DNA from: Gammaproteobacteria bacterium | Lineage (GTDB): Bacteria; Pseudomonadota; Gammaproteobacteria; Chromatiales; Chromatiaceae | Direction of reading: 5' to 3' | NCBI GenBank assembly: GCA_007135625.1 | Contig: SLIM01000030.1 | Location: forward strand, 1-32,732 | Length of the DNA stretch: 32,732 nucleotides | Shown: positions 27,675-32,732 of the stretch, piece after piece | Position numbering within the stretch: the first letter of the stretch is position 1 | Layout of the letters: the number at the start of each line of letters is the position of its first letter | Notes under the pieces: model-generated | What the model saw: only the letters and a program-made list of their open reading frames with translations | What the model was told of the DNA's origin: nothing | Databases searched by the model: none | Position numbers and translations under genes: made by a program

Positions 27675-27718
27675 GGGTTAAGAGGGTTAAGGGTTAAGGG
27701 TTAAGGGTTAAGGGTTAA
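27675..27718 (+). repeat. GGGTTAA heptamer tandem repeat
   Basis: One unit at 27675-27681 and five contiguous units 27684-27718. Confidence 0.95.
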
Positions 27719-27778
27719 GGTATTATGCTCGCATGGAGGATGAGTGGGTGTTGCTGGTAGCATGGTACTTTCCCTTTG

Positions 27779-27837
27779 TCCTTTGTCTTCTCTCCTCTGT
27801 CTTCTCTCCTTTGCCTTCTCTCCTCTCTCCTCTGCCG
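27779..27837. repeat. polypyrimidine repeat (ctttgtc / cttctctcctctg)
   Basis: tcctttgtcttctctcctctgtcttctctcctttgccttctctcctctctcctctgcc. Confidence 0.8.
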
Positions 27838-27852
27838 CTGTGCTTTCGAAAA

Positions 27853-27898
27853 TTTTTTGCAAAAAAGAGTAGACAGCGGGACGTGCGCCCCCTATAAT
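27853..27898 (+). promoter_or_regulatory. tRNA promoter
   Basis: ttttttgcaaaaaa palindrome (27853-27866), TAGACA (27870-27875), 17-bp spacer, TATAAT (27893-27898), GC-rich discriminator GCGCC. Confidence 0.8.
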
Positions 27899-27916
27899 GC
27901 GCCTCTCCTTTGACGG

Positions 27917-27992
27917 GGGGCCATAGCTCAGCTGGGAGAGCGCAACACTGGCAGTGTTGAGGTCGGCGGTTCGATCCCGCCTGGCTCCACCA
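27917..27992 (+). tRNA. tRNA-Ala(GGC)
   Basis: Cloverleaf GGGGCCA...TGGCTCCACCA; anticodon loop CTGGCAG; GGTTCGATCC T-arm. Confidence 0.97.
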
Positions 27993-28044
27993 ACAATTTA
28001 CGCAGTGCTAGAGACGAAGCTGGCACTGCGCTTCTCCGAATAAC

Positions 28045-28120
28045 GTCCCCTTCGTCTAGAGGCCTAGGACACCGCCCTTTCACGGCGGCGACAGGGGTTC
28101 GACTCCCCTAGGGGACGCCA
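28045..28120 (+). tRNA. tRNA-Glu(TTC)
   Basis: GTCCCCTTCGTCTAGAGGCC...CTTTCAC anticodon loop...GGGGTTCGACTCCCC...GGGGACGCCA. Confidence 0.97.
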
Positions 28121-28173
28121 TTTTCTACTGACAGCCTCAGGCATAGCGTGTATTAAGCCGGTCTTCACAAGCC

Positions 28174-29190
28174 ATGACCTACCGAATTCTGCTTCTGCCG
28201 CTGCTGTTCCTGCTGCTGCTTCCGCCAGCGGCGAGCGCCCGCTCCTTCTACTGCACCGCCTCGCAAGATAGCGAGCCGGAGCGCCTGCTGCAGTGGGGTG
28301 ATCTGCTCTTGGAGCAAGTCCGCTACGGCGGACGCTGCCACTTTCGGATCGGTCACGATCACACCAGCCGCCCCACCAACTTTCGCGACTTCAGCTTTAG
28401 CGAAGAGGGCGAGATCTTCATCTATGCCCAGTTTCACAACCCCCACAACCCCCACTCCACCTTCGCCACCTCCGGCACCAAGGGTTACTACCTGCTGCCC
28501 CGCATCGCCACCCTACGGGCGCACTTCGACCAACAGGCACAACGCCTCCAGATTCGTCTGCCGAGCGGTGAGCGGGTCTATTTTCGTAACAACCCGGTGG
28601 CCATTGACGAGGTACGCACCAGCGATCTAGAGATCCGCCAACAGCCAGTCACCTTCAATAACGCCGCCGGTATCGCCCTGCGCAATCCACGCGGCATCCT
28701 GCTCAACCTCGGCTACCGCCCCGGCGGATCGGAAGAGATCACCCGCAATCTACAGCTTGAAGACCGCCACGGCAACCGCTGCGCCCTCCCCCACCGCAGC
28801 CTCTTTGACTACTACCGCAACCACTACCGCATCACCCCCGGCCCCTGTCCCGCCGAGCTAACCAGCGACTGCCGCTGCGCCGACCGCCACACCAGCCGCG
28901 AGCGCACCATCTGCGGCGTAAGCAACCGCCTCGCAACCGCCGATGCCAGCTCCCGCACAGTCGATAGCTATCGCATCAAAGCGGACATTGAAAACCTCAT
29001 TGAGCGGCAATGCCCGCAACTGGCCCGCCTCGATCGCACCCCGATCATCGACCCGCCAACCCCAGCCCCCGCTCTCCAACTCGCCCTGCGCCCCGGCCAC
29101 AACGCCCCTCCCCAGCCGCGCCGCCCGCCCGCCAGCAGTCGCCAACGCAGCAGCAATCCCGCCCTGGATGGGCTAGGTCTCCACTTTTAG
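28174..29190 (+). CDS. secreted hypothetical protein
   Basis: N-terminal signal peptide (MTYRILLLPLLFLLLLPPAASARS), multiple Cys, Pro-rich C-terminus. Confidence 0.8.
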   Translation: MTYRILLLPLLFLLLLPPAASARSFYCTASQDSEPERLLQWGDLLLEQVRYGGRCHFRIGHDHTSRPTNFRDFSFSEEGEIFIYAQFHNPHNPHSTFATSGTKGYYLLPRIATLRAHFDQQAQRLQIRLPSGERVYFRNNPVAIDEVRTSDLEIRQQPVTFNNAAGIALRNPRGILLNLGYRPGGSEEITRNLQLEDRHGNRCALPHRSLFDYYRNHYRITPGPCPAELTSDCRCADRHTSRERTICGVSNRLATADASSRTVDSYRIKADIENLIERQCPQLARLDRTPIIDPPTPAPALQLALRPGHNAPPQPRRPPASSRQRSSNPALDGLGLHF

Positions 29191-29214
29191 AGAGCACCAC
29201 TCTCCGGCGAGGCA

Positions 29215-29928
29215 ATGGCAAATTTCAACACCCACCTAGCAGTAGCCGCTGTCGCCGGAGGGGGTTTTGCCAGCCTCGCCCTCGGTCTGGGACTGGCCAC
29301 CCCGCCCCAGGTTGCCACCCTGGTGCTGCTGGTCACCATCGGCGGCATCCTCCCCGACATCGATCTCGACTACTCCACCCCGACCCAACTGCTCTTCAGC
29401 GCCATGGGTCTGATCGCCGCCTTCCTCGTACTCAGCCTGCAGGCCGAACACTTCTCCCTGTTTGAACTCTGGCTTGCCGCCGGCTTCAGCTATGCCGTGA
29501 TCCGCTACCCGGCCTGGGAGTTCTTCAGCCGCTACACCGTTCATCGCGGTATTTTCCACTCCCTGCTCGCCCTCCTCTTCTTCACCTTCCTCAGCGCCAC
29601 CCTCGCCTACCACCTCTTTGACAGCTCGCGGGAACTCGCCTGGCTAGCCGGTATTGCCGTTGGCCTCGGCTATCTGGTACATTTGCTGCTGGACGAACTC
29701 TACAGCGTCGACTTCATCGGCAAACGGCTCAAGCGCTCCTTTGGCACCGCACTCAAGCCGTTAAACCGCAAAGACCCGAAAAGTTCGCTATTGATGACTG
29801 GGGCCGCCCTGCTCGCCCTGCTAATGACCCCAGACCTCGCCCCCCTGCTAGAGCACCTGAGCGATGCCACCCATTGGCAGCAACTCGGCGACAAAGTCTG
29901 GCCGCAAGGGGTCTGGTTCAGCACCTGA
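29215..29928 (+). CDS. YdjM-like inner-membrane metal-dependent hydrolase family protein
   Basis: MANFNTHLAVAAVAGG...GGILPDIDLD...HRGIFHSLLALLFF...HLLLDELYSVDF motifs. Confidence 0.85.
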   Translation: MANFNTHLAVAAVAGGGFASLALGLGLATPPQVATLVLLVTIGGILPDIDLDYSTPTQLLFSAMGLIAAFLVLSLQAEHFSLFELWLAAGFSYAVIRYPAWEFFSRYTVHRGIFHSLLALLFFTFLSATLAYHLFDSSRELAWLAGIAVGLGYLVHLLLDELYSVDFIGKRLKRSFGTALKPLNRKDPKSSLLMTGAALLALLMTPDLAPLLEHLSDATHWQQLGDKVWPQGVWFST

Positions 29929-29964
29929 CTCCCCCACCCACAACCGTATCCAACTCCTAAAACA

Positions 29965-30501
29965 ATGGCAAAAAAGACCCAAAATAGCCTACTCTCCACC
30001 CTGATCCTAGCGATTGCCGCCGCCCTCGTCGCCGTCATCGCCTACAAACAGATCTACCTCGTCGGCAAAGTGACCACCGCACTCCCCGAGGCGGCCCTCA
30101 CCGCCAGCCTGCAACGCTGTTTTCAAGAACACCTCACCCCCACCATGCTACAAAGCGGAGCGCGCACCGACCTGGGAATGGATCTTGACCTGGGGCGGCT
30201 GATGGGCGGCGTACTGGGACAGCTCTCCAGTGGCCTGGTAGAGACCCGCGTCACCAAAAACTATTTGGGAGAGATCAAGGTACTACGGATTCAGGACTTG
30301 CTCGCCACCCATGCCGAAATGCGGGTCAACGGCTCCCTCGACCTGCTCTCCCGCGTCCCCCTAATGGGCGAGATCCCGCTACGCCGCGACTATCAAGTCA
30401 CCCTAATGAAGCGCGATGACCAGTTCCACTTTGACGGCATCGCCATTAAGGCGACCGACTCCGCCCAATGGGATCGCTGGGACTGCGCCCAGCGGCTCTA
30501 A
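29965..30501 (+). CDS. membrane-anchored hypothetical protein
   Basis: N-terminal TM (TLILAIAAALVAVIAYKQIYL); ORF in tight series. Confidence 0.75.
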   Translation: MAKKTQNSLLSTLILAIAAALVAVIAYKQIYLVGKVTTALPEAALTASLQRCFQEHLTPTMLQSGARTDLGMDLDLGRLMGGVLGQLSSGLVETRVTKNYLGEIKVLRIQDLLATHAEMRVNGSLDLLSRVPLMGEIPLRRDYQVTLMKRDDQFHFDGIAIKATDSAQWDRWDCAQRL

Positions 30502-30538
30502 CGACCGACAAACCCACTACCCCCAGGAGCAGAGCGCC

Positions 30539-31189
30539 ATGTCCCACGCCACCACCACCAGCGACAGCAACGGCGACAGCGAACCCCGCGAACCCCTCCC
30601 TCCCCTGCCCACGTGGAAATGGCTGCTGCTGCTGATCGCCCTACTGTTCGGCATCAGTGGAGCGATTCTCTACTGGCTAGCCCCCGAACCACCTCCTGAG
30701 CCGCTCCCCTTGACCCCACTCAGCAGCGAGCGCCCCACCCTGCACAACCCCCTGCTGCCCTACTCCCTACTCCCCTCGGTACAAAGCTTCCAAGGCCCCG
30801 CCACCCACTCCTTCATCGGCCCCCTCGGCGAGTCGGGAGAGGGGCTACAGGAGATTCGGCAGTTCGCCGAAGAGCAGTTGGGGATGGTCGAGTGGTCTGC
30901 CTTTTTGATGAAACTCGGCTTCAGCTTCCTCGTCGGCTTTAGCATCGGCTACGCCCTCGCTGGATTTTTGCGCCTCACCCTGTTCCTCTTCGGTGCCATT
31001 CTGCTCCTGCTCTTCGGCCTGCAATACGCCGGTCTGATTGAGGTCAACTGGATCGGCATGGAGCAGCTCTACGACCGCTTCATCGAGTGGCTCGCCCCCC
31101 ACATCGGCAGCTTTCGCGACTTCATCACCAGCAACCTCAGCTCCTCGGGAATGGCCGCCATCGGCTTAACCATCGGCATTAAGCGCTAA
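30539..31189 (+). CDS. FUN14-like membrane protein
   Basis: FLVGFSIGYALAGFLRLTLFLFGAILLLLFGLQYAGLIEVNW...; start trimmed to ATG at 30539 with ccaggag SD. Confidence 0.7.
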   Translation: MSHATTTSDSNGDSEPREPLPPLPTWKWLLLLIALLFGISGAILYWLAPEPPPEPLPLTPLSSERPTLHNPLLPYSLLPSVQSFQGPATHSFIGPLGESGEGLQEIRQFAEEQLGMVEWSAFLMKLGFSFLVGFSIGYALAGFLRLTLFLFGAILLLLFGLQYAGLIEVNWIGMEQLYDRFIEWLAPHIGSFRDFITSNLSSSGMAAIGLTIGIKR

Positions 31190-31324
31190 TGGGATCAATG
31201 ACCTCGCAATGGCCGCCATCGGCCTAACCATTGGTATTAAGTGCTAATGGGATCAATGACCTCGCAATGGCCGCCATCAGTCTAACCATTGGTATTAAGC
31301 GCTAACAGGATCAATGACCTCGCA
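31151..31324 (+). repeat. 58-bp tandem repeat x3 covering the 3' end of the FUN14-like gene
   Basis: Units begin at 31151, 31209, 31267: atggccgccatc..taaccat.gg.attaag.gctaa..ggatcaatgacctcgca. Confidence 0.95.
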
Positions 31325-31337
31325 GTAGCGCCCGAGC

Positions 31338-31379
31338 AAAAATAAAAAATTGACCTCCTCTGCAAAAAAGGCTTGCTAT
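31338..31379 (+). promoter_or_regulatory. putative promoter with A-tract UP-like element
   Basis: aaaaataaaaaa followed by TTGACC (31350-31355), 18-bp spacer, TGCTAT (31374-31379). Confidence 0.45.
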
Positions 31380-31681
31380 CGTCCCCAAGAGATGAGACTA
31401 TGGAACCGTGATTAACGAACTGCCTATCTTTACCCCCCCTGAACCTGATTGGTTCTGCCATTCTGATCCCTCTGAATTGCAAGCCCATATCATCGGTTAC
31501 AGCCTACTCCATAGCGGGTATAGCTGTAATGGATCGTGCTTGTCTCTGAATCGGTTCACCAGGCAACCCAACGGGTACCGCCTCTCCCACTCAACAAGTT
31601 GGAGTAGGGTCGCGTCTACCCAGGCTGCGGCAACGATATCCAGGTCACACAACGAGAAACTCTCGTCGTACTCTACAATAT

Positions 31682-31737
31682 GCCAACGGTGGGTTTGTGT
31701 GCCTGTTCCACCGTCGGCACCTCCCAACAGCACACAA
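31682..31737 (+). promoter_or_regulatory. candidate pseudoknot or alternative-hairpin leader upstream of RRM gene
   Basis: gccaacggtgg(31682-31692)/ccaccgtcggc(31708-31718) interleaved with ttgtgtgcctgtt(31695-31707)/aacagcacacaa(31726-31737). Confidence 0.4.
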
Positions 31738-31757
31738 TCAAGAGAGAAACTGCACTA

Positions 31758-32054
31758 GTGAATATCTATGTTGGAAATCTGGCCTACCAGACCACTGAAG
31801 AAGACCTGAAAACTGCCTTTGCAAGCTTCGGAGAGGTCTCCACCGTCAACCTGATCAAGGACCGTTACACCGGTCAGTCCAAAGGCTTTGCCTTCGTTGA
31901 GATGGCCAGTAATTCCGAGGCGGATGCCGCCATTAAGGGTTTGAACCAGCAGCCACTTGATGGCCGCGTGGTTACCGTCAACCAAGCCAAACCGCGCAGC
32001 GACAGCAGACCCTCGCGTAGCGGCGGCGGCGGTGGTGGTGGTGGTCGTTACTGA
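31758..32054 (+). CDS. RRM-domain RNA-binding protein
   Basis: GTG start; NIYVGNLAYQTTEEDLKTAFASFGEV...GFAFVEM (RNP1/RNP2) and C-terminal Gly-rich tail. Confidence 0.95.
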   Translation: MNIYVGNLAYQTTEEDLKTAFASFGEVSTVNLIKDRYTGQSKGFAFVEMASNSEADAAIKGLNQQPLDGRVVTVNQAKPRSDSRPSRSGGGGGGGGRY

Positions 32055-32062
32055 TCACTAAC

Positions 32063-32091
32063 ACTGATCCTGCCCTTGCGGCAGGGTCAGT
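32063..32091 (+). terminator. hairpin after RRM gene, no T-tract
   Basis: actgatcctgcc-cttgc-ggcagggtcagt, 12-bp stem with one G:U on plus-strand RNA. Confidence 0.6.
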
Positions 32092-32136
32092 CACCCATTC
32101 ACATAACCCAACAAAACTTCCAAAAAGGAAATGATT

Positions 32137-32535
32137 ATGAAAAACACCCTTAAAGCACTTGCTATCGCTGCTGTTGTTGCCGCTGCTCCTCTCTCCACCG
32201 CTCAGGCATGGTGGGGTGGTCCCGGTTACGGCGGTAACGACTGGATGGGCGACGGCTTCGGCGACTTCAACATGAACTTCTCCGGTCGCGGCAACAGCCG
32301 TTACCAGGGCCATGGCTACGGCCACCCCTACTACGGCGGTTATGGCGCTCCCTACGGCTATGGCGCTCCTTACCACGGCGGCTACGGCGCACCCCACGGT
32401 TACGGCGCTCCTCAGGGCTACGGCGCTCCTCAGGGTTATGGCGCTCCCCAGGGATATGGCGCTCCCCAGGGTTACGGCGCTCCCCAAGGTGGCTACCGTG
32501 GTCCCCAAGCCCCACAGGCCCCTGCCCAGCAGTAA
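32137..32535 (+). CDS. sulfur-globule-family-like Gly/Tyr-rich secreted protein
   Basis: Signal peptide [24 protein letters not shown], then WWGGPGYGG...[25 protein letters not shown] and tandem GYGAPQ hexapeptides. Confidence 0.8.
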   Translation: MKNTLKALAIAAVVAAAPLSTAQAWWGGPGYGGNDWMGDGFGDFNMNFSGRGNSRYQGHGYGHPYYGGYGAPYGYGAPYHGGYGAPHGYGAPQGYGAPQGYGAPQGYGAPQGYGAPQGGYRGPQAPQAPAQQ

Positions 32536-32592
32536 AAGCCTAAAGGGATCAGGAGACGAGTAACCGGCTAACGGTTACCCAGCTCCCGACGC

Positions 32593-32623
32593 AAAAGCGG
32601 CCACCTCGGTGGCCGTTTTTTTT
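32593..32623 (+). terminator. rho-independent terminator of the sulfur-globule-like gene
   Basis: AAAAG-CGGCCAC-CTCG-GTGGCCG-TTTTTTTT. Confidence 0.93.
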
Positions 32624-32732
32624 GGCACACAACGCCGGAATCGAGGCAGGTGCCGCTACCGCTGTGCTTCCGATCTCAACGACTCAGAGTGAAGCTTTGG
32701 GTAGCACAATACGACTTCGGAAGAAGGTCGTA

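Noticed and set aside
31497-31733. 78-aa minus-strand ORF upstream of the RRM gene
   Set aside because: No recognised family or clear SD; overlaps the probable leader region, so not called
32660-32680. cttccgatct near the right edge resembling the end of a sequencing adapter
   Set aside because: Only about 10 nt match and surrounding bases differ; likely chance, though worth a vector/adapter screen
1-32732. CRISPR array associated with the Cas6-like gene
   Set aside because: No set of 23-40 bp direct repeats with unique spacers seen; the tandem repeats present (58 bp x3, 75 bp x2, heptamers, CT tracts) have no spacers

Overview
The window looks like a chromosomal segment from a sulfur-oxidizing gammaproteobacterium. 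(1) A minus-strand oxidative rDSR operon dsrABEFHCMKLJOP runs from about 14031 down to 3038, followed by dcd. (2) Divergently from dsrA lies a plus-strand accessory cluster: a 58-aa ORF, a helical protein of unknown function, an orphan Cas6/Cmx6-like protein, a cysteine-less DsrC homolog (RspA-like) and a TauD/TfdA-type dioxygenase. (3) A complete three-gene ABC-3C-type putative conflict system (REase-like/CTD effector, MC6-like middle component, DUF2326-like ABC ATPase) occupies 17721-20648 on the minus strand. (4) Housekeeping and transport genes follow: class I fumarase, fused TRAP permease with C-terminal extension, guaB, tRNA-Ala(GGC), tRNA-Glu(TTC) and several membrane or secreted proteins. 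(5) At the right end are an RRM RNA-binding protein and a Gly/Tyr-rich sulfur-globule-type protein ending in a clear rho-independent terminator. Non-coding observations: intercistronic dsr hairpins that pair fully only on the dsr-sense RNA because their imperfections are G:U there; a 75-bp tandem duplication of the fumarase 5' end that creates a leader ORF overlapping the fumarase ATG; a 3 x 58-bp tandem duplication of a FUN14-like gene's 3' end; a possible pseudoknot or switching leader before the RRM gene; and structured RNA next to the orphan Cas6-like cluster. No CRISPR array was found. All family calls are by eye from motifs and synteny; no searches were run.
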